This document shows, piece by piece, positions 24,138-32,662 of a DNA stretch of 36,522 nucleotides. Source of the DNA: Sphingomonadaceae bacterium. Its GTDB lineage: Bacteria > Pseudomonadota > Alphaproteobacteria > Sphingomonadales > Sphingomonadaceae. How positions within the stretch are numbered: position 1 is the first letter of the stretch; each line of letters begins with the position of its first letter. Location: positions 1-36,522 of the forward strand of contig CANJCQ010000043.1 in NCBI GenBank assembly GCA_947473355.1. The letters are read 5' to 3'. The position numbers and the translations under genes were made by a program. Below the pieces are notes generated by a model. That model was not told the DNA's origin, made no database searches, and saw only the letters and a list, made by a program, of their open reading frames with translations.

Positions 24138-25316
24138 ATGGACCTGCATTTCTCCGAGGCCGACCATCTCTTTCGCGCCCGCGCCCGCGCCTGGCTGGCC
24201 GCCAACGTGCCCAATGAGGTACGTCCGGCACATGGCCCCGAATCAGCGCAGTTTGACCGCGACTGGCAGCGCAAGCTGTTCGATCATGGCTGGGCGGGTG
24301 TCGCCTGGCCAAGCGAATATGGCGGGCTGGGCCTCTCCGGGCTGCAGCAGGTCATCTGGTACGAAGAGCTCGCCCGCGCCCGCGCGCCGCATCACATCAA
24401 CACCATGTATATCGGCCTGATGCATGCCGGGCCGACTGTCATTGCGCGCGGCACTGAGGAGCAGAAGGCCTTCCACCTGCCGCGCATCCTGAGCGGCGAG
24501 GCGATCTGGTGCCAGGGCTTTTCCGAGCCTAATGCCGGCTCCGACCTCGCCTCGCTGAAAGCGCGCGGACGCATCGAAGGCGACCACCTGGTCGTCAACG
24601 GCTCCAAGATGTGGACCACCGACGCCCAACACGCCGACTATCAGGAACTGCTGATCCGCACCGGCGAGGATGGCCTGCGCCACAAGGGGCTGACCTGGGT
24701 GATCTGCGACATGAAGAGCCCGGGTATCCAGATCAAACCGATCCGCACCATGCTGGGCGATGAACACGTCAACATGGTGTTCTACGACGATGTCCGCATC
24801 CCGCTGAGCAATGTGGTGGGCGAACTGGATCAGGGCTGGTCGACCGCCATGGCGACGCTGTCGTTCGAGCGCGGACTGGGCTTCATCGGCGATCAGCTGG
24901 AACTCTACGAGCGAGTCAAACGCGCGATTGATCTGGCCGGCAAGACCCGGCTCGACGATGGCCGCCTCGCGCTTGAGGACGATGGCATTGCCCAGCGCCT
25001 GTCCTCGATCAAGGCTGATTGCATGGCGATCCGCGCAATGACGCTCGCCGATATCGCCGAGACCGACCGCACCGGCATGCCTGGCCCCAAGGGCTCGATG
25101 ATGAAGCTGATGGTCACGACCACCCACAAGGCGCTGAGCGAAGTGGCGGGCGAAATTCTTGGCTGGAGCTTCCTCGAATTTGGCGGCGACCGCACCGCGC
25201 ATCCATGGACCTACGACTATCTGTGGAGCTGGGTGTTCTCCATTTCCGGCGGCACCAGCGAAATCCAGCGCGAGATTACCGCTGACCGGGTGCTGGGCCT
25301 GCCCAAATCACGATAA
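24138..25316 (+). CDS. Acyl-CoA dehydrogenase, full-length partner subunit
   Basis: 392-residue acyl-CoA dehydrogenase. It has VAWPSEYGGLGLSG, the flavin-site signature CQGFSEPNAGSDLAS, and VNGSKMWTT. The MCAD-type catalytic Glu position near the C terminus is Gly (SISGGTSEIQRE), so the base must lie elsewhere. Glu244 in LSFERG is a good candidate, matching by position the helix-G Glu used by FadE26-type and isovaleryl-CoA-type enzymes. Start ATG 24138, one base after the short subunit's stop, implies coupled synthesis and a heteromer. It is followed by the Gfo/Idh gene 13 bases on. The substrate is probably a bulky or branched acyl-CoA (inference). Confidence 0.86.
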   Translation: MDLHFSEADHLFRARARAWLAANVPNEVRPAHGPESAQFDRDWQRKLFDHGWAGVAWPSEYGGLGLSGLQQVIWYEELARARAPHHINTMYIGLMHAGPTVIARGTEEQKAFHLPRILSGEAIWCQGFSEPNAGSDLASLKARGRIEGDHLVVNGSKMWTTDAQHADYQELLIRTGEDGLRHKGLTWVICDMKSPGIQIKPIRTMLGDEHVNMVFYDDVRIPLSNVVGELDQGWSTAMATLSFERGLGFIGDQLELYERVKRAIDLAGKTRLDDGRLALEDDGIAQRLSSIKADCMAIRAMTLADIAETDRTGMPGPKGSMMKLMVTTTHKALSEVAGEILGWSFLEFGGDRTAHPWTYDYLWSWVFSISGGTSEIQREITADRVLGLPKSR

Positions 25317-25329
25317 GGGAGACGCAGTG

Positions 25330-26406
25330 ATGGTATTGGCCCCTCTCCGCCTTGGCATAGCCGGCGCCAACACTGAGCGGGGTTGGTTCCGCGATGCCCA
25401 TTTCCCGGCGCTCCAGGGCATACCGGGGCTGGCGATCCAGGCGGTTTCGGCGCGGACTCAGGAAATCGCCGATGCTGCGGCCACGGCATTTGGCGCGGCC
25501 AGTGCCTTTGACGATTCACTCGCCCTCGCCCGCGATCCGCAAGTCGATATTGTCGTGGTCACGGTCAAAGTGCCCGAACACCGCGCGATTGTCCTCGCGG
25601 CGCTGGCGGCTGGCAAACATGTCTATTGCGAATGGCCGCTGGGCCGCGATCTGGCCGAGGCCGAGGAAATGGCAGCAGCGGCGCGGGCGGCAGGCGTGCA
25701 TGCCGTCACCGGTCTGCAGGGCGCCAACGCGCCTGCCGTGCGCCATGCTGCTCAGCTGGTGAGCGAGGGTGCAATCGGCCGCCCGCTCAATCTGCGCGTG
25801 GTTTCTTCAACCGCAGGCTGGGGCACGGCTGCCCCGGCGCACTATGCCTACCTGCAGGACAAGCGGAACGGCGCGACGCTGGCAACAATTGCCGGGGGGC
25901 ATACGCTGGCGATGATCGAAGAGGTGGTGGGGGTGATTACGGAAGTCTCCGCCCGCTGCAGCATATTGCAGCCATCGGTCACCCTCGCGGGCAGCGGCGA
26001 GAGCGTCGAACGGACCTGCGCCGATCACATGCTGATCGTCGCCAAGCACGATAGCGACTGCGTCTCCAGCGTCGAGATCATCGGCGGGGCGAACATTCCG
26101 CTGCGCTTCGAACTGCGCGGCACCACGGGATTGCTGGTGATAAGCGGCCACCATCCCGGCGGCTATCAGTGCAGCCATCTCGAGGTGACGACAGAGCCGC
26201 CCTCGCCTCCTCAGCCGGCGCTGGCGGTCGATGGCCTGTCCGGTAATCCGGTCAATGTCGCACAACTCTATGCGCGGCTGGAGCAGGACATCCGCAGTGG
26301 CACGCGCACTTCGCCCGACTTCGACAGAGCCGCGCGGTTGACCCGGCTGCTTGACGCCATCGATGCGTCGTCCGATGAGGGCAAAACGATAAAGGTGACA
26401 CGATGA
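25330..26406 (+). CDS. Gfo/Idh/MocA-family protein, Gal80-like
   Basis: 358-residue protein with a Rossmann NAD(P) domain (RLGIAGANTERGW at 7-19) and a C-terminal alpha/beta domain. Canonical Gfo/Idh dehydrogenases carry a catalytic Lys in an EKP motif. Here it reads Glu101-Trp102-Pro103 (CEWPLG), as in Gal80-like members, so the lysine is missing. His191 (GGHTLAMIEEVVG) occupies the usual active-site His region. Start: ATG 25330, with AAGGGAGA upstream; GTG 25327 is possible. The TGA overlaps the ATG of the next ligase gene. It might be a sugar-binding sensor, an NAD-dependent dehydrogenase using other residues, or a non-redox enzyme. The neighbouring TIM barrel and lactonase favour a sugar-type ligand. 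Confidence 0.78.
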   Translation: MVLAPLRLGIAGANTERGWFRDAHFPALQGIPGLAIQAVSARTQEIADAAATAFGAASAFDDSLALARDPQVDIVVVTVKVPEHRAIVLAALAAGKHVYCEWPLGRDLAEAEEMAAAARAAGVHAVTGLQGANAPAVRHAAQLVSEGAIGRPLNLRVVSSTAGWGTAAPAHYAYLQDKRNGATLATIAGGHTLAMIEEVVGVITEVSARCSILQPSVTLAGSGESVERTCADHMLIVAKHDSDCVSSVEIIGGANIPLRFELRGTTGLLVISGHHPGGYQCSHLEVTTEPPSPPQPALAVDGLSGNPVNVAQLYARLEQDIRSGTRTSPDFDRAARLTRLLDAIDASSDEGKTIKVTR

Positions 26407-28052
26407 GCTGGACAACCCGCACCGATCCCAGCGGCTGGCAAACCCGCTGGTCTGATCTCTTCGCAGCGAAATGGCGCGCCGAAGGCCACTGGACCGAGCC
26501 GACCTTGCGCGATTTTGCGGCGCAGCGCTGCGCCGAGGATCCAGACAAGGTCATGCTGATCGAAGGCGACAACCGCCTGACCCGCGGCGCCTGTCTCGAT
26601 CAGGCCTTGCGCCTCGCCGCCTGGTTCATGGCGCGCGGCCTCAAGCCCGGCGATGTCATCTCGTTCCAGCTGCCCAACTGGAACGAAGTTTCGGTGATCG
26701 CGCTAGCCGCGCGGATGGCAGGCCTTGTCATCAACCCGATCCCACCGATCTACCGCGAAAGCGAGCTCGCCTACATCCTAGCCGACTGCGGCTCGAAGCT
26801 GATTTTCGTGCCTGGCCTGTTCCGCAAGTGCGATCACACCGCGATGATCGAGGGCCTACGCGGCCAGCTGCCTGCGTTGAAGGACGTGGTCGTCGTGCGC
26901 AACGAAGGGCCGTTGCGCTTCGAAGATATCATCACCGGCGCACCTGCCGCGACAAGCGATCTGCCCGCCATCGACCCCGCCTCGGTGATCATCGCGATGT
27001 ACACCTCGGGCACCACCGGGCGCCCCAAATGCGTGCTCCATTCGCATTACACCTATGGCCACCGCGTCAATGCCATGGCCGTCGCCTACGGCATGAGCGA
27101 AGCCGACGTGACCTTCATGCCATCGCCCGTGACGCACATCACCGGCGCGATCTGGGCTTTCGACATGCCGTGGGTTGCAGGCAACACCAGCGTGCTGATG
27201 GATGTCTGGTCGCCCGAGGAAGGCATTGCCTGCATCGAGGCGAACAGCTGCACCGTTTCGGGCGGAGCGACGCCGTTCCTCCAGCAAATGCTGGATATTG
27301 CCGAAGTCGCGCCGCAGCGGCTGCGCTCGATGCGATTGTTCTTCTGCGGCGGCACCACGGTCTCTCCGGAACTGATCAACCGCGCCGCCGCCATGGTGCC
27401 GCAGGCGCTGTTTTACCGCGCCTATGGCTCAACCGAATGTCTGACCGCCACGCTCGGCCACAGCGATCGCAAGGACGCTTGGCTGGGGGCAGAGACCGAT
27501 GGGCGGATCGTCTATCCGGTCGAAATGCGCATCGTCGATGCCGCCACAATGGCTGAATTGCCCGAAGGCGAGGAAGGCGAGATCTACCTGCGCGCGCCGG
27601 GCCTGTTCGTCGGCTATCTCGACCAGGCCGACAACCTCGGGAATTTCGAGCCCGACGGCTTCTTCAAGATGGGCGATCTCGGCCGCCGGGTGCACACTGA
27701 CTACCTCGTCATCACCGGCCGCTCGAAAGACATCATCATCCGCTCGGGCGAGAATATCAGCCCCAAGGAAGTCGAAGACGCTCTCTATGGCCACCCGGCG
27801 GTGGCCGAAGTCGCCATTGTAGCCATGCCGAGCAAGAAGACCGGCGAGATGGGCTGCGCCTTCATCATCCCGCGCGCAGGCCAAAGCATCGACCTGCCGG
27901 ACATCGTCCGCTTCCTTGATGAGGTCGGCCTCGCCCGGCAGAAATTCCCCGAGCATCTGGTGCTGGTGGATGATCTGCCGCGCGTGCCTTCGGGCAAGGT
28001 CCGCAAGGATGTGCTGCGGGCGCAGGCGAAGGACATTGCGGAGGCGGGTTGA
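26403..28052 (+). CDS. AMP-forming acyl-CoA synthetase
   Basis: 549-residue ANL-superfamily ligase. The P-loop is TSGTTGRPK (201-209), followed by AYGSTECLTA (A5-type), the hinge FKMGDLGRR, GRSKDIIIRSGENISP, and the C-terminal catalytic-lysine block VPSGKVRKDVL. All core motifs are present, so it should be active. The style is close to cyclohexanecarboxylate-CoA ligase and related enzymes for cyclic acids, but this is a loose impression. Its ATG overlaps the Gfo/Idh stop by four bases, and it ends the long plus-strand unit. REP-like element C follows. It probably activates an acid intermediate that the adjacent dehydrogenase pair oxidises. Confidence 0.88.
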   Translation: MSWTTRTDPSGWQTRWSDLFAAKWRAEGHWTEPTLRDFAAQRCAEDPDKVMLIEGDNRLTRGACLDQALRLAAWFMARGLKPGDVISFQLPNWNEVSVIALAARMAGLVINPIPPIYRESELAYILADCGSKLIFVPGLFRKCDHTAMIEGLRGQLPALKDVVVVRNEGPLRFEDIITGAPAATSDLPAIDPASVIIAMYTSGTTGRPKCVLHSHYTYGHRVNAMAVAYGMSEADVTFMPSPVTHITGAIWAFDMPWVAGNTSVLMDVWSPEEGIACIEANSCTVSGGATPFLQQMLDIAEVAPQRLRSMRLFFCGGTTVSPELINRAAAMVPQALFYRAYGSTECLTATLGHSDRKDAWLGAETDGRIVYPVEMRIVDAATMAELPEGEEGEIYLRAPGLFVGYLDQADNLGNFEPDGFFKMGDLGRRVHTDYLVITGRSKDIIIRSGENISPKEVEDALYGHPAVAEVAIVAMPSKKTGEMGCAFIIPRAGQSIDLPDIVRFLDEVGLARQKFPEHLVLVDDLPRVPSGKVRKDVLRAQAKDIAEAG

Positions 28053-28088
28053 GCGGGCCAGGGAAACTACCCGCATATTTATCCTTCA

Positions 28089-28230
28089 TCGTCACCCTGA
28101 ACTTGTTTCAGGGCCCATTTCCCGACCCAACCGGGGCGCGGATTTTCGAGCAAACCGAGGGGCCTGATCATTCTCCGGTTGGCTCCGAGCTTGCTGCACC
28201 ATGGGCCCTGAAACAAGTTCAGGGTGACGA
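28089..28230. repeat. REP-like nested inverted repeat (element C)
   Basis: Perfect 30-bp arms (28089-28118 and 28201-28230; core CCCTGAACTTGTTTCAGGG) enclose an 82-nt spacer. Inside it CCAACCGG (28127-28134) and CCGGTTGG (28175-28182) form a second dyad. It fills the 200-bp gap between the convergent ligase and SDR genes. The core is clearly related to that of element A. I recall sequences of this kind as dispersed repeats of Sphingomonadales. Confidence 0.8.
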
Positions 28231-28252
28231 AGTTGGATTGGGACCGGAGCCC

Positions 28253-29104
28253 CTACCCCCGCCCCATCGACAGCTTCATCCCCGCCGTCCCGCCACCATC
28301 GACCAGCAGGTCGGTGCCGCTGATGAAGCTTGCCGCATCGCTGCACAGGAACTGCGCTGCCAGCGCAATATCCATCGCCGTGCCGACCCGGCCGACCGGC
28401 GTCGCATCGAGCAGTTGCTGCGCGCCGCTAGTGTTGGCGATTTCCGATTTGCCCATCGGCGTTGCGATCATGCCCGGCGAAATGCTGGTGATCCGCACGC
28501 CCTTTGGCCCCCAGGCAACGCCGCGGCTGGTGCAGATATTGTGCACTGCCTTCTTGCTCAGCGAATAGGAAATGCCGCCCATGCCGCCGGGCGAATTGGC
28601 CCCGCCCATGTGATTGATCACACCTTCGATCGTCGCCATGAACGCGGGCGATAGCGGATCGGCCAGAATCGCCTCGACCTCTGGCATCGGCGGAAACATG
28701 TGCCCGGCCGAAGAAGCGATCAGCACCAGCGCGGTGCCCGGCACCAGCGCAGGCTCGAGCGCGCGCAGCAGCTTTTCGGTGGCCACCAGATTGACTTGCA
28801 TGATCGCCTGCCAGTCAGCGAGCGATGGCGAAAGCCCGGCGGTGTGGACCAGGGCAAAGGGCGCGCCGGCCGCCGAAACGGCCTTGACCAGCGAAGCAAT
28901 CAGCGCGTCGTCAGACATGTCGCCCGCCTCGGCAACGACGTTGTAACCATCAGTTCGCAGCTCCTCAGCAAATTTATCGAGGCTCGCCGCGCTGACATCA
29001 GTCAGCACCAGATCGTCCTGCGCCCCCATCAGCCGCGCGCAGGCGCGGCCCATGCCGCCATCGGCACCGGTGATCAGGACTTTGCGGCGGGGTAGTATGG
29101 CCAT
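28253..29104 (-). CDS. SDR, 3-alpha-hydroxysteroid dehydrogenase/carbonyl reductase-like
   Basis: 283-residue classical SDR. It has TGADGGMG (12-19), HTAG (87-90), catalytic Ser131 or Ser132 (LIASSAGHM), Tyr180 and Lys184 (YSLSK). The Ser-to-Tyr distance is about 48 residues instead of the common 13 or so, because of an inserted stretch (PPMPEVEAILADPLSPAFM and on). The same arrangement marks Comamonas 3-alpha-hydroxysteroid dehydrogenase/carbonyl reductase (HsdA), and the following VAWGPKGVRITSISPG is also like it. Start ATG 29104 has GAGGAGA upstream; a longer frame reaching 29488 has no support. It is divergent from the TonB receptor gene. A cyclic secondary alcohol or ketone is a likely substrate (inference). 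Confidence 0.85.
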   Translation of the reverse strand: MAILPRRKVLITGADGGMGRACARLMGAQDDLVLTDVSAASLDKFAEELRTDGYNVVAEAGDMSDDALIASLVKAVSAAGAPFALVHTAGLSPSLADWQAIMQVNLVATEKLLRALEPALVPGTALVLIASSAGHMFPPMPEVEAILADPLSPAFMATIEGVINHMGGANSPGGMGGISYSLSKKAVHNICTSRGVAWGPKGVRITSISPGMIATPMGKSEIANTSGAQQLLDATPVGRVGTAMDIALAAQFLCSDAASFISGTDLLVDGGGTAGMKLSMGRG

Positions 29105-29429
29105 GGGTGACTCTCCTCTGGGGTGATTCTTGCTTGCCCAGTCTATTGCCGCGTGGCCCGCGGAAATCCAGCCTTGTCCGCTTCGGACTGTGACAACTCT
29201 GCAACGGTGCTGGAACAATCGCGCCAAAATGCCTGCTGAATGGGCATAATCCGCTGGTTTGACCCTATTGAATCTAATTTCATGCATTGCAAAAAATCTT
29301 GCGCAGCTTAGAGCGCGGCCTGCATTCTTATTTCGTGGTTCGGAAATGCAATGCCGCTGAGCAGTTTTGGCAGGATTTGTGGGTCCGGGCATTAGCCGCG
29401 ATGAATTCTGCTCTTTGGGGAGGAACACC
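29105..29429. promoter_or_regulatory. Divergent control region, SDR and TonB receptor
   Basis: This 325-bp gap is without a gene and noticeably AT-richer than its surroundings toward the right. It contains TGGTTTGACCC (29255-29265), an imperfect match to the TGGTCTGACCA dyad at 5205, and GTCC-N5-GGAC within TTGTCCGCTTCGGACTGTGACAA. GGGGAGGA just before 29430 is the ribosome site of the receptor. No firm -35/-10 pair can be named. Confidence 0.4.
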
Positions 29430-31808
29430 ATGAATACCAAAATTACCGCTCGCACCGGCCTGCTGCTCTGCACGGCCCTGGCATCCACCTGTTTCGCGAC
29501 CTGCGCTGCCTATGCCCAGGCAGCCGACGAAAATACTGGCGGCCTCGAGGAAATCGTCGTCACCGCGCAAAAGCGCGAGCAGAGCATTCAGGACGTGCCG
29601 GTTGCTGTGACTGCCTTGACGGGTAACACCCTGGAAACCAACCGCGTCCAGAACGTTACCGATCTGTCAGGCCTTGCGCCAGGATTCACGGTTAAGACTT
29701 CTGCAGGTGGCTCGGCGCTGCCATCGTTCGTGATGCGCGGTGCAGTCAGCTATGGCGTTGTGCCAGGCTCAGACAAGCAGGTTTCGATCTATCTTGACGG
29801 TGTCTATTTCTCCAACCCGCGCGGATCTATCTTCGACCTGCCCGACATACAGCGAATCGAAGTTCTGCGCGGTCCGCAAGGTAGCCTCTTTGGCCGCAAT
29901 GCTACCGCTGGTGCGGTCAGCATCAGCACGCGTGACCCGAGTGGCAAGGCCGGCTTTTCCGGCACTCTGACTGTCGGGAATTACAAGGAGTTCCGCGGCC
30001 GCGCCAGCGTGGATTTGCCGCAGATGGGGCCCTTCAGCGCCTATATCAGCTATGTCCACGATCAGCGTCGTGGCGATATCAAGAATCTGGCTGCGGGCCA
30101 GACATGGGACCGCACCAAATCGCTTTCGCCAGAGATTGCCAAAGTGGAAGTCTCGCCGGAATACCTTGGCAGCAAGAACGTCGAATCGATTTTCGCTGCG
30201 GTGAAGTTTGAACCATCCGACACTTTTTCGATGGTGTATAAATTCGACAAGACAATTTCAGATGGCACGCCGGAAGGGACTTCGCTTGTCGGCTACCAGA
30301 AAGCCGGCGCCGTGGGTGGCTTCATAACTGCGATGCTTGCGTCGCAGTCCTACACAATCCCCGACGCTTCAGACGGACTGCGTCCGGATGCCGTCAGCAA
30401 TGGATGGAATATACCCACAACCCTGCGGGTTGAAGGCCATAGCCTTACAGCCAAACTTGATCTAGGCGACATCAAGCTCAAGAACATTCTGGCCTACCGC
30501 AAGAGCTATATCTTCACAGCGTCTGCAATCGACGGCTTAGCCGGGCTCAAGATCACAGCGCAGGCTGCGCCATTTTTCGGCCTGCCTGCGGTGTTGGTCG
30601 GGTCGCCGTTTGTATTTGTCGGCACAGCACCTGAAGGGCGCAGTTCGCAGTGGAGCGACGAACTCCAGCTGAACTATGATTCGAAGCTTTTGACTATCAC
30701 GGCGGGCGGCATCTGGTTCAAGTCAACTGATTACACGGCGACGACCGGCTATCAGAACACGCCAGCGTTCACGCCCTTCTTCAACGGCGTGCCAACCTTT
30801 GGATCGAAAATCGGCGAAACGGACAATTTCGCAACGTCGGTGGCGGCCTATCTGCAGGCTGAACTTCACGCCACAGATAAGCTTGATATCGTCGGCGGCG
30901 TACGAATCACTCATGATCACAAATCCGGAAATTTCATTTACGGTAACTTGCCAAATCTTTCCAATAAGGCATTTGATTACAAGCGAACCAAGCCAAACTA
31001 CCTGCTTGGAATAAACTATAAGCCAAACGACAATATCCTAGTTTACGGAAAATTTTCGACTGCCTTTGTGTCCGGCGGTTCGGTTGCGGGTGTTGATTTC
31101 GAGCCAGAAACGGCAACTTCCTGGGAAGCTGGCATCAAGGCTGAAATGTTTGATAAACGCCTGCGCACCAACCTTGCAGTTTACACCGCGACCTATCACA
31201 ATTACCAAACTGCGCAGGGCTCCACGAACTTCGCCTTCCTGTTCGATCCAGCAGTTGCTTCTTCAATCAGCACTTTCGTGCTACCTCAAGGCACAGTGAA
31301 AGCCACAGGCTTTGAGTTTGAATTTACGGCAGCACCTGCGAGGGGGGCAACGCTTGGAGGCAGTCTTGGCTATACAAAGACAACCTTCAGCGACGTCGAC
31401 CCAAGACTCATTACCGGCAATTTCGGTGCCTACGTCCCCACTTTGCGGCCGGACTGGACCGCTGGACTTTGGGGCCAATATGAAACCAGGCCCCTGTTCA
31501 ACGATGCCTACATGACATTCCGCTTGGATGGCATCTGGCAAAGCAAAACCAATCTTGCGGCCAATCCGGCGCAAGCAACTGGCTTTGCGGCAGGAATTGC
31601 TGCGATTAAACCATACTGGCTGCTCAACGGACGCGTCGCATTGCGCGATATCGATATTGGCGGAGCAAAGTTCGAACTCGCCGCCTGGGCCAGAAACCTG
31701 ACCGATGTTCGAGAAAAGACGTTCGCCTTGAACATTTCTAATCTTATTGCATCGGCAAACTTTATTCCCGCTCGCACTTACGGTCTGGATTTCTCCGTCA
31801 AATTCTAA
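29430..31808 (+). CDS. TonB-dependent outer-membrane receptor
   Basis: 792-residue outer-membrane active transporter. Start: ATG 29430 with GGGGAGGA upstream opens a signal peptide (cleavage near YAQA, residue 31). The TonB box is EEIVVTAQK (40-48). The plug domain runs to about 170, with DVPVAVTAL, RGAVSYG, IYLDGVYFS and IEVLRGPQGSLFGRNATAGA. A beta-barrel of alternating polar and aromatic residues ends in TYGLDFSVKF, with a terminal Phe as usual. Sphingomonad receptors of this kind import bulky catabolic substrates, so this is the probable entry point for the island's compound. Stretches around 30961-31080 are much AT-richer than neighbours. A strong terminator follows at 31831. Confidence 0.92.
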   Translation: MNTKITARTGLLLCTALASTCFATCAAYAQAADENTGGLEEIVVTAQKREQSIQDVPVAVTALTGNTLETNRVQNVTDLSGLAPGFTVKTSAGGSALPSFVMRGAVSYGVVPGSDKQVSIYLDGVYFSNPRGSIFDLPDIQRIEVLRGPQGSLFGRNATAGAVSISTRDPSGKAGFSGTLTVGNYKEFRGRASVDLPQMGPFSAYISYVHDQRRGDIKNLAAGQTWDRTKSLSPEIAKVEVSPEYLGSKNVESIFAAVKFEPSDTFSMVYKFDKTISDGTPEGTSLVGYQKAGAVGGFITAMLASQSYTIPDASDGLRPDAVSNGWNIPTTLRVEGHSLTAKLDLGDIKLKNILAYRKSYIFTASAIDGLAGLKITAQAAPFFGLPAVLVGSPFVFVGTAPEGRSSQWSDELQLNYDSKLLTITAGGIWFKSTDYTATTGYQNTPAFTPFFNGVPTFGSKIGETDNFATSVAAYLQAELHATDKLDIVGGVRITHDHKSGNFIYGNLPNLSNKAFDYKRTKPNYLLGINYKPNDNILVYGKFSTAFVSGGSVAGVDFEPETATSWEAGIKAEMFDKRLRTNLAVYTATYHNYQTAQGSTNFAFLFDPAVASSISTFVLPQGTVKATGFEFEFTAAPARGATLGGSLGYTKTTFSDVDPRLITGNFGAYVPTLRPDWTAGLWGQYETRPLFNDAYMTFRLDGIWQSKTNLAANPAQATGFAAGIAAIKPYWLLNGRVALRDIDIGGAKFELAAWARNLTDVREKTFALNISNLIASANFIPARTYGLDFSVKF

Positions 31809-31830
31809 GCTTGAACCAGAAGCAGTACAG

Positions 31831-31864
31831 GCGCCCGGGGACCCAGTTCCCGGGCGTTTTGTTT
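31831..31864 (+). terminator. Rho-independent terminator after TonB receptor
   Basis: CGCCCGGG (31832-31839) pairs with CCCGGGCG (31849-31856) around a nine-base loop and is followed directly by TTTTGTTT. It starts 22 bp after the receptor stop codon, so the receptor is a single-gene transcript. It would also insulate the convergent crotonase gene. Confidence 0.88.
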
Positions 31865-31900
31865 GATACGCCAGGAGTTCCGCCAATGGCAGGGTAAGCT

Positions 31901-32662
31901 CTATTTCCCCTGCCAGTTAGGCTTGCGCTTTTCGGCAAAGGCCAGCGCGCCTTCGCGGGCGTCTTCGGAGCTGAATACGTTGCCGATATAGCCATTCTGC
32001 TTGGCCATGATCTCTTCGTCGCTCCACAGCCAGCTGTCGCGGACGATGCCCTTTGAGGCGATGACAGCGAGAGGTCCGTTTTCGGCAATGGTCCGCGCCA
32101 GTTCACGCGCCGCGACAATGGCCGGGCCATCGGTAAGCCGGTTGACCAGACCGAGGTCATAGGCGCGCTGGGCAGTGATCGGGTCGCCGGTAAGCGCCAT
32201 TTCCATCGCCAGTTGGCGGGGCAGCAGGCGGGGCAACATGACAACCCCGCCACCCGCCGCAACCAGCCCGCGCTTGGCTTCGGGGATGCCGAACTTGGCA
32301 CCCACATTGGCGACGATCATGTCGCAGCCGAGCGCCAGCTCCATGCCGCCGGCATAGGCAAAACCATCAACCGCAGCGATCACCGGCTTTTTCGGGGTCC
32401 AGGAGGTCAGCCCGCCAAAGCCGCGGTCCTTGGCGACGGGCATTTCGCCCTTGAGAAAGCCCTTGAGGTCCATGCCCGAACAGAACGTTCCGCCCGCGCC
32501 GGTGACAATGGCGCAGCGCAGTTCAACTTCGGCATCGAGCCGGTCCATGGCATCGGAAATGCCTTCGGCCGCCGCCTTGCTCATCGCATTGCGCGCTTCG
32601 GGACGGTTGATCGTCACTTCGATGACGCCATCTGCGACGCTGATCAGGACTTCTTCGCTCAT
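31901..32662 (-). CDS. Enoyl-CoA hydratase/isomerase (crotonase) family protein
   Basis: 253-residue crotonase-fold enzyme. Oxyanion-hole segments are FCSGMDLKG (60-68) and YAGGMELALGCD (103-114). Both acidic catalytic positions of enoyl-CoA hydratase are kept: Glu108 in GGMELALG and Glu128 in FGIPEAKRG, so hydration of a 2-enoyl-CoA is plausible. PRLLPRQLAMEMALTGDPI and ENGPLAVIASKG are also typical. Start ATG 32662. It stands alone on the minus strand between the receptor terminator and icd. It fits the step after the acyl-CoA dehydrogenases of the island, but family members also act as isomerases or hydrolases. Confidence 0.9.
   Translation of the reverse strand: MSEEVLISVADGVIEVTINRPEARNAMSKAAAEGISDAMDRLDAEVELRCAIVTGAGGTFCSGMDLKGFLKGEMPVAKDRGFGGLTSWTPKKPVIAAVDGFAYAGGMELALGCDMIVANVGAKFGIPEAKRGLVAAGGGVVMLPRLLPRQLAMEMALTGDPITAQRAYDLGLVNRLTDGPAIVAARELARTIAENGPLAVIASKGIVRDSWLWSDEEIMAKQNGYIGNVFSSEDAREGALAFAEKRKPNWQGK

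Noticed and set aside
28253..29488. Longer start for the HsdA-like SDR (GTG-type start at 29488)
   Set aside because: The extra 128 residues cover the TonB promoter region and receptor start and are not SDR-like; ATG 29104 has GAGGAGA.
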